A stretch of DNA of 64,000 bases, from NCBI GenBank assembly GCA_014762635.1, contig JABURR010000063.1:62001-126000 (forward strand), given 5' to 3'. The stretch comes from Paracoccaceae bacterium (GTDB taxonomy: Bacteria > Pseudomonadota > Alphaproteobacteria > Rhodobacterales > Rhodobacteraceae). Below the pieces are notes generated by a model. That model saw only the letters and a list, made by a program, of their open reading frames with translations. It had not been told where the DNA came from and ran no database searches. Positions within the stretch are counted from its first letter, which is position 1. Every line of letters starts with the position of its first letter. Below are positions 1 to 8,546 of the stretch, piece after piece. The position numbers and the translations under genes are program-made.

Positions 1-796
1 GGGCGGCGGCCTCTGCCTGGGGAAGATCGGCGGTGCGCGCCGAGGGGTGGCCGTGATCGGTGGCGGTGGCGCCCATCTCCTTGAAGGCCAGACGCCGGAT
101 GCGATGCGCCTCGAGGTAGCCTTGCCACGTGGTGGTCTCGGCGCCGGTCATCTCGGCGAAGCGTTCCACGTTGGCAGAGAAGCCTTCGAAATCCGGATCG
201 ACCAGCGGATCGGGACGGTAGGTCGGCACGACCCGCCCGTGCCAGCCATCCCCGCGGATCTTCTTGTGCCAGCGCAGATCGTCCAACGGGCTGTCGGTGG
301 TTGCGATCACCTCGATCCCGAACCGCTCATAGAGCGCCCGCGGGCGGAACTCGGGCCGGGCGATGCAGTCGCTGATCCGATCGTAGTAGTCATCGGCATT
401 GGCGGCGCTGAGGCGGTCTTCGAAACCGAACACGTCCTGAAACGCGTGATCCAGCCAAAGGCGGCTCGGGGTGCCCCGGAACAGGTGATAGTTCTGGGCG
501 AAGAGGCGCCAGATCTTGCGCCCATCGGTTTCGGTTTCGCCACCGTCCACGCGCGGCACGCCAAGCGCAGCCAGATCGACCCCGGCCGAGCAGAGCATCC
601 GGAACACGTAATGATCAGGCGTGACGAACAACTGGGCCGGGTCCGGGAAAGGCGTATCCTCGGCAAACCAGCGCGGATCGGTATGCCCGTGCGGGCAGAT
701 CAGCGGCAAGGCACGGACGGCGTCATAAAGCTCGCGCGCAACGGCGCGGGTGGTGGGATCGGTCGGCAGCAGCCGATCTTCGGGCAGGAATGTCAC
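1..796 (-). CDS. uxaC: Glucuronate (uronate) isomerase, 3' part beyond window
   Basis: Uronate isomerase interconverts D-glucuronate/D-galacturonate and their keto forms, the first step of hexuronate breakdown in the cytoplasm. The frame runs from a GTG at 796, preceded by AGAGG, off the window edge, so about 265 of some 470 residues are visible. Seen near the N-terminus are the metal-binding HxH in CPHGHTDPRWF and the family stretch TPDHYVFRMLCSAGV. The start was chosen because the family begins only a few residues before LPTDP and the Shine-Dalgarno spacing fits. It is divergent from the RraA-like gene and belongs with the sugar-acid genes to its right. Identification is confident; the C-terminal half is unseen. 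Confidence 0.9.
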   Translation of the reverse strand, partial: MTFLPEDRLLPTDPTTRAVARELYDAVRALPLICPHGHTDPRWFAEDTPFPDPAQLFVTPDHYVFRMLCSAGVDLAALGVPRVDGGETETDGRKIWRLFAQNYHLFRGTPSRLWLDHAFQDVFGFEDRLSAANADDYYDRISDCIARPEFRPRALYERFGIEVIATTDSPLDDLRWHKKIRGDGWHGRVVPTYRPDPLVDPDFEGFSANVERFAEMTGAETTTWQGYLEAHRIRRLAFKEMGATATDHGHPSARTADLPQAEAAA

Positions 797-844
797 GCTG
801 ACCTCTTCGGGATGGAAATGGGATGCGGTCGGGCAAGGTTGCGA

Positions 845-873
845 TTGACAGCGACCGGCACCCGGCATTTGTT
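845..873 (+). promoter_or_regulatory. Candidate sigma-70 promoter for the RraA-like gene
   Basis: In the 107-bp divergent gap between uxaC and the RraA-like gene there is a perfect -35 TTGACA at 845-850. After 17 bp comes TTTGTT at 868-873, which matches the -10 consensus at only three of six positions. The start codon is 31 bp downstream. The -35 is convincing and the -10 is weak. Confidence 0.3.
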
Positions 874-903
874 CGGGGCGGCAAAAGGAAGGAACACGCA
901 CTC

Positions 904-1593
904 ATGATCGAAGAACCCCCCGTCCTGACCATCACCCGGACGCCCCGCCGCCCCAGCGCGGCACAGATCGAGGCCTTTCAGGGCGTGCCCACCGGCTTCG
1001 TGGTGGATGCGCTGAAAGGCGGCGCGGCGCTGGATCGCGCCATTCGCCCGATGTTGGACCAGAAAGAGCCGGTCGCCGGCCCGGCGCTGACCGTGGATTG
1101 CGGTCCGGCCGATATCATGGCGACGCTGGCGGCGTTGAAGGTCGTGCAGCCGGGGGACGTGGTCATGGTGGCCTTCGCCGGGTTCCAGGGCTGTGCCGCG
1201 GCGGGCGACAGGGTCTGCGGCATGATGAAGAACAACGGCGCGGTCGGGCTGGTGACCGATGGCCCGGTGCGCGATCATGCGGGGCTTTCCGAGGTTGGTC
1301 TGCCGGTCTGGGCGACCGGGCTGACGCCGGAATCGCCCTTCACCAAGGGGCCGGGCAAGGTGGGCTTCCCGGTGCAGATCGGCGGGCGACAGGTCGAAAC
1401 CGGCGACATGATCGTGGCCGATTTCGACGGCGTGGTGGTTGTCCCGTTCGACCGCATCGACGAGGTGATCGAGGCGCTGGTCCATATCCGGGCGCTGGAA
1501 GAAGAGCTTGACCAGAAGGTCGCCGAGGGGCTGAAGATCCCGCCCGCGATCGAAGAGTTGCTGGCGAGCGACGCCGTTAGTTGGGTCGACTGA
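904..1593 (+). CDS. RraA-like / HMG-aldolase family protein
   Basis: This 229-residue protein belongs to the RraA-like fold, which includes 4-hydroxy-4-methyl-2-oxoglutarate (HMG/CHA) aldolases and oxaloacetate decarboxylases; RraA itself is an RNase E regulator. Family landmarks are PADIMATLAAL and GLVTDGPVRD, the latter carrying the conserved Arg and Asp that bind substrate and Mg2+. The ATG at 904 is chosen over an in-frame codon at 823 because the family starts here and GGAAGG precedes it. Surrounded by sugar-acid catabolic genes, it is more likely an aldolase or decarboxylase of a 2-oxo acid than an RNase inhibitor. It ends 11 bp before the convergent cycloisomerase gene. Confidence 0.85.
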   Translation: MIEEPPVLTITRTPRRPSAAQIEAFQGVPTGFVVDALKGGAALDRAIRPMLDQKEPVAGPALTVDCGPADIMATLAALKVVQPGDVVMVAFAGFQGCAAAGDRVCGMMKNNGAVGLVTDGPVRDHAGLSEVGLPVWATGLTPESPFTKGPGKVGFPVQIGGRQVETGDMIVADFDGVVVVPFDRIDEVIEALVHIRALEEELDQKVAEGLKIPPAIEELLASDAVSWVD

Positions 1594-1604
1594 AACCACA
1601 GGGG

Positions 1605-2774
1605 TCACGCGTCGACTTCATAGGCGGCGATGAAGTCGCGGTCTGGCTCCACACCAAGGCCGGGGCCGTTCGGGATCGCGACTTTGCCGCCCGACAGCTT
1701 GACCTGTTTCTGGATATCCAGTGGCTCCTGCAGAAGCTGATCGCGGAACTTGTTGTCCGTGGTGTCGAACTCGAGCCAGGGTGACCACTGATGCATCCCG
1801 CCCGGCAGCGGCGGCATCGCGGCCAGAAGTTGAAGGTTGGTGGCCACGGCGATGGCCGAGCCCCAGACATGGTTCGCGACCGGGGTGAAATGCGCGTGGG
1901 CCAGCGCCAGCACCCTTAGGTATTCCGAGATGCCGCCCAGGGCGCAGACCTCGGGTTGGGCAATGTCGAGGCCACGGTTTTCAAGCAGCGCGCGCCAGCC
2001 CCAGCGATTGAACTCGGCCTCGCCGCCCGCGATGTTGACCTTCAGCCCGGCGCGCAATTCGCGATAGCCGTCCAGGTCTTCGGGCGCGACGGGCTCCTCG
2101 AACCAGTAGACGTCCAGTTCCTCCAGCGCCCGCCCGACGTAGAAGGCGTCCGAGGTAGTGTAGCAATGGTTGGCGTCCACCATGAACGGGTAGTCATCCC
2201 CGACGCCTCGGCGCACGGCCTGCGCCAGCTTGACGTCATCCTTCGGGCCGAAGCCCACTTTCATCTTGGTGGCCTCGAAGCCCATCTCACGGATGGCGGC
2301 GGCCTCGTCCTCGAACCGCGCGGCAAGCGAGGCCGTGTCCTCGGGGCGCAGCATCATGCCGTAGCCATAAACGCCGACCTCGGTGCGATGCGCGCCGCCG
2401 ATCAGCTTGTGGATCGGCAGACCGGCCACCTTTCCGGCGATGTCCCAGAGCGCGATATCCACGCCCGAGAGGGATTGCAGCGGCATCCCCTTCTGCCCGT
2501 GGTCGCGGGTCAGGTTGTAGACCTTGTGCCAGATCACGTCGCGATCCATCGGGTCGTCGCCCAGGATCAGGGGCTGGATGACCTTTTCCACGATGCCCTT
2601 GTTGGCCAGCGCCACGTTGCCGGGGCCGAAGCATTCGCCCCAGCCGGTGATGCCTTCATCGGTTTCGACCTCGACCAGATGCGCGCTACGCTTGGTGAAA
2701 TAGAGCTGCGAATAGCCCAGAAGCTCGGGCATGTCGTATTGCAGTACGTGGCTGGTGACCTTGGTGATCTTCAT
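1605..2774 (-). CDS. Enolase-superfamily lactone cycloisomerase / sugar-acid dehydratase
   Basis: A 389-residue mandelate racemase/muconate lactonizing enzyme family member. The catalytic Lys pair is in TKMKVG (about residues 168-172), the metal ligands are in VDANH, WFEEP and AGGEA, and the catalytic His is in NHVWGS. Overall pattern (GWGECFGP, LTRDHGQKG, SGVDIALWDIAGK) resembles D-galactarolactone cycloisomerases more than gluconate or mandelate enzymes. That points to ring opening of an aldarolactone or dehydration of a sugar acid. It is the last gene of the minus-strand operon, following gntR by 109 bp. That gap contains its own copy of the TGGTATACCA palindrome, so it can be controlled separately. 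Substrate is inferred from similarity only. Confidence 0.85.
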   Translation of the reverse strand: MKITKVTSHVLQYDMPELLGYSQLYFTKRSAHLVEVETDEGITGWGECFGPGNVALANKGIVEKVIQPLILGDDPMDRDVIWHKVYNLTRDHGQKGMPLQSLSGVDIALWDIAGKVAGLPIHKLIGGAHRTEVGVYGYGMMLRPEDTASLAARFEDEAAAIREMGFEATKMKVGFGPKDDVKLAQAVRRGVGDDYPFMVDANHCYTTSDAFYVGRALEELDVYWFEEPVAPEDLDGYRELRAGLKVNIAGGEAEFNRWGWRALLENRGLDIAQPEVCALGGISEYLRVLALAHAHFTPVANHVWGSAIAVATNLQLLAAMPPLPGGMHQWSPWLEFDTTDNKFRDQLLQEPLDIQKQVKLSGGKVAIPNGPGLGVEPDRDFIAAYEVDA

Positions 2775-2840
2775 GCGCCGACCTCATGCAGAGAATGCCA
2801 TCCGGGAACGCAGTTGCCCGTCCGGACATGCGCTCGAAAA

Positions 2841-2850
2841 TGGTATACCA
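2841..2850. promoter_or_regulatory. GntR operator TGGTATACCA, copy 1
   Basis: A perfect 10-bp palindrome 67 bp upstream of the cycloisomerase start codon and just downstream of gntR. An identical copy lies at 7339-7348 at the head of the operon. The TGGTATACCA shape is typical of FadR/FCD-type GntR operators, so the GntR at 2884-3546 is the likely binder. Confidence 0.65.
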
Positions 2851-2883
2851 GAATTTTTGAGCTGGCAACGCGGTGCCTTAGCC

Positions 2884-3546
2884 TCAGGTGTCGTCGACGC
2901 GAAGTTCTTCCTCGATGACCGGGAGGATGTTGCTGGCCAGACGGCCAAGGTGCCCGTCGATGGCCTTCTTGGTCGCCTCGGTGTCGCGGGCTTCCACCGC
3001 TTCCACGATGGCCGAATGCTCCGCGATCACCAGTTCCCGGTTTCGCTTCTGACGCGCCGAAAGGAAGCGGGCGCGCCAAAGCCGCTCCAGGTAGGATCTG
3101 TAGGTCGCGAGGAACGCGTCGTTGTGGGTCGACTGGGCAATCGAGTCGTGGAGCATCATGTCCAGTTCGAACAGGTCCAGAGGGTCCAGGATATTATAGT
3201 TTTCGGCGATCCGCTCATGGATGGAGCGGATCTTGGCCAGTTCATTGTCCGTCGCATTGCGGCAGGCAAGGTCGGCCGAGAGGTATTCGAGCGCCAGAAG
3301 CACATCCACCGCGTCCGAGATTTCCTTGGGCGTGGGCTGGGCGACGATCGGGCTGCGGGAATGGCGCAGGACGATCAGGCCCTCTTTCGCGAGAATCCGG
3401 ATGGCCTCGCGCATGGGGGTGCGGCTGACGCCCATCTCGATCGCGTTGTCACGTTCCTTGATCGAGGCGCCGGGTGGGAACTTTCCGCGAAGGATTTCCC
3501 GCCGCAGACGCGCCGCGATCTGTTCTGCCAATACCTTGTCTGCCAT
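2884..3546 (-). CDS. GntR-family (FCD domain) transcriptional regulator
   Basis: A 220-residue regulator. The N-terminal winged helix-turn-helix has the family core GVSRTPMREAIRILAKEGLI (about residues 37-56), and a C-terminal all-helical FCD ligand domain follows with the usual metal-site spacing (D..H in LDMMLHDSI and later EHSAIVEA). The ATG at 3546 is chosen because upstream in-frame codons read through non-conserved sequence; AAGGAG lies 12 bases before. It sits inside the operon it most likely controls, between the HpcH aldolase and the cycloisomerase. Two identical palindromes flank the unit. FCD regulators of this kind usually sense the sugar acid or its aldonate product; the effector is not visible. 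Confidence 0.9.
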   Translation of the reverse strand: MADKVLAEQIAARLRREILRGKFPPGASIKERDNAIEMGVSRTPMREAIRILAKEGLIVLRHSRSPIVAQPTPKEISDAVDVLLALEYLSADLACRNATDNELAKIRSIHERIAENYNILDPLDLFELDMMLHDSIAQSTHNDAFLATYRSYLERLWRARFLSARQKRNRELVIAEHSAIVEAVEARDTEATKKAIDGHLGRLASNILPVIEEELRVDDT

Positions 3547-3598
3547 GATCCTGTTCTGGCTCCTTTTGGGGGCCGCACTGACATTGGTCGCGCAGTGC

Positions 3599-4387
3599 CT
3601 AGTCCGGCTTGGGTGCCGGTTTGCGGTTTCGATATACGGACACACGGTTTGAAACAACACGCCTGAGGGCCACGACATCCACGTCGAGGGCGGCAAAGAC
3701 GCAACCCGCTTCAAGGGCCATGTCCAGCAATTCGTCGTCAGGCGAAAGGAACCCGGCGGGTTTTCCTGCCGCCCGCACCCGCTGGATCGCCTCGGAGATG
3801 GCGGCTTTCACTTCCGGGTGTTTAAGGTCGCCGGGGTGGCCCAGGCTGGCGGCCAGGTCGGCGGGGCCGATGAAGATGCCGTCGACGCCCTCGGTGGTGG
3901 CGATCTCTTCGATATTGTCCATCGCCTCGCGGGTTTCGACCTGGACGATCAGGCAGATTTCCTCTCGCGCGCGGGTGAAATAGTCCGGGATCGCGCCGAA
4001 GCGGTTGGCGCGCACGGACCCGGCGACGCCGCGCAACCCGGCGGGCGGATAGGCGACTGCCGCCGCCGCAAGCCTGGCCTCTTCGGCGTTCTGCACGAAG
4101 GGGACCAGGATCGTCTGGGCGCCGATGTCCAGCATCTTCTTGATCTCGGCCACCTCGAGGCTGCGCACCCGGACCACCGGTTGCACGGGGTAGGGGGCCA
4201 TGGCCTGCAATCCGGCGAGAACCTCGGGCACGTCAGCGGGGGAGTGCTCGCAATCCAGAACGATCCAGTCGAAGCCGCAGCCCGCCAGCATCTCGCGCAC
4301 CGCCGGGTCGCGGATTGCGCTCCAGAGGCCAAGCTGGGTCTGACCCTGAGAGATCGCGGCTTTGAAGGCGTTTTCGGGTAGCTTCAT
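3599..4387 (-). CDS. HpcH/HpaI-family 2-keto-3-deoxy acid aldolase
   Basis: A 262-residue class II aldolase of the HpcH/HpaI (GarL, RhmA) group, which cleaves 2-keto-3-deoxy sugar acids or 4-hydroxy-2-oxoheptanedioate into pyruvate and an aldehyde. Seen are the N-terminal GLWSAIRDP, DWIVLDCEHSP with its catalytic His and Asp-rich loop, the metal-site Glu in IVQVETREA, and the Asp in GIFIGPADLAASLG. Length is standard. It is the fourth gene of the minus operon, 29 bp after the 2-hydroxyacid dehydrogenase, and fits between a dehydratase and pyruvate-level metabolism. A substrate such as 2-keto-3-deoxygalactarate is inferred from context. Confidence 0.88.
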   Translation of the reverse strand: MKLPENAFKAAISQGQTQLGLWSAIRDPAVREMLAGCGFDWIVLDCEHSPADVPEVLAGLQAMAPYPVQPVVRVRSLEVAEIKKMLDIGAQTILVPFVQNAEEARLAAAAVAYPPAGLRGVAGSVRANRFGAIPDYFTRAREEICLIVQVETREAMDNIEEIATTEGVDGIFIGPADLAASLGHPGDLKHPEVKAAISEAIQRVRAAGKPAGFLSPDDELLDMALEAGCVFAALDVDVVALRRVVSNRVSVYRNRKPAPKPD

Positions 4388-4416
4388 CTGGGACCTTTCC
4401 GAACGGGTCGCGACAT

Positions 4417-5355
4417 TCAGTTCACCGGTGTCAGCAGCGCGTTCCCGGCAAGGAAGGCGCTTATGTTATCGCGCTGCAACTGGCCCATGGCCTGCCGGGT
4501 CTCGAGGGTGGCCGAGCCCTGGTGCGGCTGCAGAACCACGTTGTCGAGCTTCAGGAAGCGCGGGTCGATCTTGGGCTCGTTCAGGAACACATCCAGCCCC
4601 GCCCCGGCGATTGCGCCGCTTTCCAGCGCGTCCAGCAGGGCGCCCTCGTCCACGGTGGACCCGCGCGAGATGTTCACGAGGATGCCCGTCGGACCAAGTG
4701 CTGCGATCACCTCTTTCGAGACGAAATTCTCGGTCTCTGGCCCACCCACGAGTGCGACGATCAGGTAGTCCACCGTCTTGGCAAGCGAGACCGGATCGGC
4801 GTGATAGGTCCAGCCCGGCGTCTCTTTCTCGCTGCGCGAGGTGTAGTGGATTTCCATGTCGAAGGCCGCGAGGCGCTTCGCGATGACCCGCCCGATGCGC
4901 CCGAGGCCCACAATGCCCGCGCGCCCGCCGCTGATCTTGCGCGCCAGCCTGAAGCTGCCCTTTTCGCCCCAGTTGCCCGAGGTGACCCAATCCGAGGCGG
5001 CCAGCATCTCGCGCCCCTGCGCGATCAGCAGCGCCACGGCAAGGTCCGCAACATCGTCGTTCAGCACGTCAGGGGTGTTCGTCACCTTGATCCCGCGCGC
5101 GTTGGCCGCGGCCACGTCGATGGCATCATAGCCCACGCCGTAGTTCGCGATCACGCCCAGGTTGGGCAGCAGGTCCATTTCCGGGCCGCCGAACGGGTGG
5201 TGCCCCATGAACCCCAGTGCCGTGATCTGCTGGCGCTGGTCATCCGGCAGCTTCGCGACATCCTCGGAATTGCCGACGAAGATCGGCGAAAACTCTCGCT
5301 CCAGTGCTGCGTGATCAGAGTCCGAATAACCGCCGATGGCGAGGACATTCGTCAT
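4417..5355 (-). CDS. D-isomer-specific 2-hydroxyacid dehydrogenase
   Basis: A 312-residue NAD(P)-dependent 2-hydroxyacid dehydrogenase (glyoxylate/hydroxypyruvate reductase type). The nucleotide-binding loop is GLGRIGRVIAKRL (about residues 150-162). The catalytic set follows: Arg in VNISRGSTVDE, Glu in LDVFLNEP and His in LQPHQGSAT, where the residue after His is Gln rather than the commoner Ser/Ala. Start at 5355 follows AAAGG. It lies 17 bp after the aminotransferase gene and, with the hydroxypyruvate isomerase and aminotransferase, suggests handling of hydroxypyruvate, tartronate semialdehyde or glyoxylate. The exact substrate cannot be read from sequence. Confidence 0.88.
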   Translation of the reverse strand: MTNVLAIGGYSDSDHAALEREFSPIFVGNSEDVAKLPDDQRQQITALGFMGHHPFGGPEMDLLPNLGVIANYGVGYDAIDVAAANARGIKVTNTPDVLNDDVADLAVALLIAQGREMLAASDWVTSGNWGEKGSFRLARKISGGRAGIVGLGRIGRVIAKRLAAFDMEIHYTSRSEKETPGWTYHADPVSLAKTVDYLIVALVGGPETENFVSKEVIAALGPTGILVNISRGSTVDEGALLDALESGAIAGAGLDVFLNEPKIDPRFLKLDNVVLQPHQGSATLETRQAMGQLQRDNISAFLAGNALLTPVN

Positions 5356-5372
5356 GAAAAGGACCTTTCGTA

Positions 5373-6545
5373 TCAGAGAATTTCGCGAATTCGACGGATT
5401 GCTTCGAGGATATTCTCGGTGCTGTTGGCATAGGAGAACCGCAGGTAGCCTTCGCCCCAGGCGCCGAAAGAGGTGCCTGCCACGGTGGCCACGCCGGCCT
5501 CATCCAGGAACTTGTCCTGCGCTTGCCTGGCGGTCAGGCCCGTGCCCTCGATATTGGGGAAGGCATAGAAGGCCCCCGCCGCATCGGCGCAGCGCACGCC
5601 CGGCAGGCTGTTGAGTTCACGCACGATCACCTCGCGGCGCTGGTCGAACTGGGCGACCATGTCGCGCACCGCGTCCTGCGGCCCGGTCAGGGCCTCGAGG
5701 CCCGCATACTGGGTCGCGGCGTTCACGCAGGAATGGTCGTTGATGCAAAGCCGCGTCACCGGGTCGACCATGCTGTCCGGCCAGACCGCGAAGCCCAGCC
5801 GCCAGCCGGTCATGGCATAGGTCTTGGACCAGCCATCCAGCATGATCAGCCGGTCGCGGATTTCCGGGTAGTTCAGCAGCGAGACATGCTTACGCCCGCC
5901 ATAGAGCATCTGGGAGTAGATCTCGTCCGACATGAGGGCGACGTGGGGGTGATCCATCAGCCCGGCGACGAGCTTGTCGATCTCTTCCTTGGGCGTCACC
6001 CCGCCGGTGGGGTTGGCGGGGCTGTTGATGATGATCAGCCGGGTCTTGTCGGTGATCTTCGAGAGCACATCCTCGGCCGAGAAGGCGAAGCCGTTCTTTT
6101 CCTCCAGCGCGATCGGCACCGGCGTGGCGCCGGAGTACTTGATCACCGATTCATAGATCGGGAAGCCCGGGTTGGGATACATGATCTCGACGCCCGGCTG
6201 GCCGAACATGAGTACCGCGAAGAACATGGTCGGCTTGCCGCCGGGCACCACGATCACGTTGTCCGGGTTCACCTCGGCGCCGTGGCGGTGGTGCAGGTCG
6301 GCGGCGATCGCCTCGCGCAGGGCGGGGATGCCGTTGGCGGGCGTATAGCCATGATGGCCGTCGCGCAGGGCCTTGATCCCGGCCTCGACGATATTATCAG
6401 GCGTGCGGAAATCGGGCTGGCCGATGCCGAGGTTGATGATATCACGCCCTTGCGCGGCCAGGGCCTGCGCACGGGCCAGGACGACGAAGGCGGATTCCGT
6501 GCCCAGGCGGGAGATGCTGTCGGCGAATTTCAGGTCGGTCGTCAT
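5373..6545 (-). CDS. Class I/II PLP-dependent aminotransferase
   Basis: A 390-residue fold-type I aminotransferase of the aspartate/aromatic group. The PLP lysine is in LDGWSKTYAMTGWRLGF, NSPANPTGG carries the Asn that contacts PLP, and a C-terminal LRFSYANS holds the Arg that binds the substrate carboxylate. The ATG at 6545 overlaps the stop of the preceding isomerase gene (ATGA), indicating translational coupling, and the protein would otherwise carry a non-homologous extension. It probably transaminates a 2-oxo acid made by this operon, such as hydroxypyruvate or glyoxylate. The alternative is a general aspartate aminotransferase recruited into the operon. Confidence 0.88.
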   Translation of the reverse strand: MTTDLKFADSISRLGTESAFVVLARAQALAAQGRDIINLGIGQPDFRTPDNIVEAGIKALRDGHHGYTPANGIPALREAIAADLHHRHGAEVNPDNVIVVPGGKPTMFFAVLMFGQPGVEIMYPNPGFPIYESVIKYSGATPVPIALEEKNGFAFSAEDVLSKITDKTRLIIINSPANPTGGVTPKEEIDKLVAGLMDHPHVALMSDEIYSQMLYGGRKHVSLLNYPEIRDRLIMLDGWSKTYAMTGWRLGFAVWPDSMVDPVTRLCINDHSCVNAATQYAGLEALTGPQDAVRDMVAQFDQRREVIVRELNSLPGVRCADAAGAFYAFPNIEGTGLTARQAQDKFLDEAGVATVAGTSFGAWGEGYLRFSYANSTENILEAIRRIREIL

Positions 6546-7333
6546 CGGGTTCTCTGTTCGTTGAATGCGGCGAGCCAGCCCAGCCCTTCTTCGGTGGTGG
6601 CTCCGCGCGGTTTGTATTCCGCGCCGATCGGGCCTGCAAATCCCATGTCGCGGATCGCGGCGATCAGGTTGGGGAAATGCACCTCGCCCGCGTCGGGTTC
6701 TCCGCGGTCGGGAACCGCGGCGATCTGGATATGGCCGATGGCACCCATGTGACGCCGCAGCCGCTCGGTCAGGTCGCCCTGCATGATCTGCGTGTGGTAG
6801 CAATCGAACATGATCTTCAGGTTGTCGCGCCCCAGATCGGCGATCAGCGCCGCCGCCGGTTCCACCAGCGACAGGTGATAGCCTGGCACGTCACGGTGGT
6901 TGATGGGTTCGATCAGGATCGACATGTTCTTCGCTGCGGCCTGGTCACAGGCATAGGCGAGGTTCTCGCGGTAGGTGGCTTCGGCTCGATCTCCGCCATC
7001 GGTCTTCCCGGCCATGACATGGACATTCGCCGCCCCGATCTCGGCGCCATAGGTGACGGCCTGGTCGATCGCGGCGCGCGCCTCATCCTCGCGACCGGGC
7101 AGGGCACATAGGCCGAAATCCCCCGCCGCAACGTCGCCGGGAACGGTGTTGAGCCCCAGCATCTTGAGCCCCGTTTCTTCCAGCGCGGCCTTCACCAGAC
7201 CGGCGGGCGTGTCATAGGGAAAATGACATTCCAGCGCGTCGAACCCGGCTTTCGATGCGGCATGAATACGGTCCACCATGGGACGGTCAGTGAACAGGAA
7301 TCCCAGGTTGGCGGAAAACATTGGACCTCGCAT
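6542..7333 (-). CDS. Hydroxypyruvate isomerase-like TIM-barrel protein (Hyi/OtnI type)
   Basis: A 263-residue xylose-isomerase-like TIM barrel of the hydroxypyruvate isomerase family, which interconverts hydroxypyruvate and tartronate semialdehyde or 2-oxotetronates. Family marks are FSANLGFLF, FDALECHFPYD, the Glu in LIEPINHRDVPGYHL, MFDCYHTQIMQGDL and the terminal metal Glu in GAEYKPRG. Translation may start at Met1 or at Met5 (MFSANLG); Met5 is closer to the usual family start. It is the first gene of the minus operon, and its start lies 6 bp from the TGGTATACCA operator, so binding there would block initiation. Function by family is solid; the substrate is open. Confidence 0.88.
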   Translation of the reverse strand: MRGPMFSANLGFLFTDRPMVDRIHAASKAGFDALECHFPYDTPAGLVKAALEETGLKMLGLNTVPGDVAAGDFGLCALPGREDEARAAIDQAVTYGAEIGAANVHVMAGKTDGGDRAEATYRENLAYACDQAAAKNMSILIEPINHRDVPGYHLSLVEPAAALIADLGRDNLKIMFDCYHTQIMQGDLTERLRRHMGAIGHIQIAAVPDRGEPDAGEVHFPNLIAAIRDMGFAGPIGAEYKPRGATTEEGLGWLAAFNEQRTR

Positions 7334-7338
7334 AAATT

Positions 7339-7348
7339 TGGTATACCA
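7339..7348. promoter_or_regulatory. GntR operator TGGTATACCA, copy 2
   Basis: A perfect 10-bp palindrome identical to 2841-2850. It is in the divergent gap between the hydroxypyruvate-isomerase operon (minus) and the Ldh2-tartrate dehydrogenase pair (plus), where a single regulator could govern both directions. Confidence 0.65.
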
Positions 7349-7441
7349 GATGAATGACCTTTTGCGGCCATCGAGTCAATCGGTTGGCACAGATCCCCGC
7401 GACGAACGGGGCCATTCATCCTGCAGGATCGAGGAGGGAAC

Positions 7442-8515
7442 ATGACAGCAATGGAAACCGGGGCAAGGCTCGCACCTGTCTCTGAACTGGCGCAATTCTG
7501 CACCGACATCCTGCAGGCGGTCGGGGCCGATGCGCCCTCGGCCGAGGCGGCGAGCCGCGCGATGATGCATGGCTCCATCCACGGGGTGGACAGCCACGGT
7601 GTGCGGTTGCTCGACCATTACGCGCGGGCTTTCGTGGGCGGTCGCTTGAAAAAGAACCCCCAGATCGGGTTCACGCAGGTTCGGCCCGGCACCGGGCTGC
7701 TTGATGCGGATGACGCCCATGGCGCCATCGCGACCTACAAGGCCGTGGATCATGCCTGCGAGATGGCAGCCGAGACCGGCATCGCGGCGGTCGGCATCCG
7801 GAACAGCTCGCATTTCGGCCCGGCCGGCGCCTATAGTATTGCCGCGGCCAAGCGCGGCATGGTCGGCCTGTCCTTCTGCAATTCCGACAGCTTCGTACGC
7901 CTGCACGATGGGGCCACGCGGTTCCACGGGACCAACCCGATCTCGATGGCGGTGCCCACGGGCGGCGAGAACCCCTGGCTCCTGGACATGGCGACAAGTT
8001 CGGTCCCGTATAATCGCATCCTTCTCTATCGGTCGCTGGACCAGGACCTGCCCGAGAACGTGGCCTCGGACGCGTCAGGCAAGGACACCTGCGATCCGCA
8101 CCAGGCCGAAATGCTGGCGCCGGTCGGGGGCAACTTCGGGTTCAAGGGCGCTGCGCTGGGCGGCGTGGCCGAGATCTTCTCGGCGGTGCTGACCGGAATG
8201 CGGCTCAGCCCGGAAATCGCGCCCATGAACGACCCCGCTCTGGCCAACCCGCGCGAGATGGGGGCATTCGTGATGGTTCTCGATCCCGACGCCTTTGTCG
8301 GTGCGGAACTGGTGATGGGTGCCATGCAGCGATACCTCGACTTGCTGCGCAATTCGCCCGCACAGCCCGGGGTTCGGGTCATGGCGCCGGGGGATCGTGA
8401 ATGGGCCGAGGCCGCGCGCCGCCGCGCGAACGGCGTTCCGCTTGACCCGGACACGGTGACAAATATGGAGCGGCTGTCAGGCGAAACAGGCGTCGCGACG
8501 CCCTTCGAAGCCTAG
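7442..8515 (+). CDS. Ldh2-family malate/L-lactate/ureidoglycolate-type dehydrogenase
   Basis: A 357-residue NAD(P)-dependent dehydrogenase of the Ldh2/YlbC/ComC fold, which oxidises 2-hydroxy acids such as malate, L-lactate, sulfolactate or ureidoglycolate. Seen are HGVDSHGVRLL near residue 46, the catalytic-site HFGPAGAYS, FHGTNPISMAVPTG, and the loop LAPVGGNFGFKGAAL. An excellent AGGAGGG sits 4 bases before the ATG. It is the first of two plus-strand genes opposite the GntR operator, followed 31 bp later by a tartrate dehydrogenase-like gene. This pairing suggests oxidation of C4 hydroxy acids. The exact substrate is not determined. Confidence 0.87.
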   Translation: MTAMETGARLAPVSELAQFCTDILQAVGADAPSAEAASRAMMHGSIHGVDSHGVRLLDHYARAFVGGRLKKNPQIGFTQVRPGTGLLDADDAHGAIATYKAVDHACEMAAETGIAAVGIRNSSHFGPAGAYSIAAAKRGMVGLSFCNSDSFVRLHDGATRFHGTNPISMAVPTGGENPWLLDMATSSVPYNRILLYRSLDQDLPENVASDASGKDTCDPHQAEMLAPVGGNFGFKGAALGGVAEIFSAVLTGMRLSPEIAPMNDPALANPREMGAFVMVLDPDAFVGAELVMGAMQRYLDLLRNSPAQPGVRVMAPGDREWAEAARRRANGVPLDPDTVTNMERLSGETGVATPFEA

Positions 8516-8546
8516 GGAGCGGGATATTTCCGGCGTAAAGGAACAG

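Noticed and set aside
47-907. A 286-codon plus-strand frame at the left edge
   Set aside because: The complementary strand encodes a highly recognisable uronate isomerase; the plus frame is its shadow.
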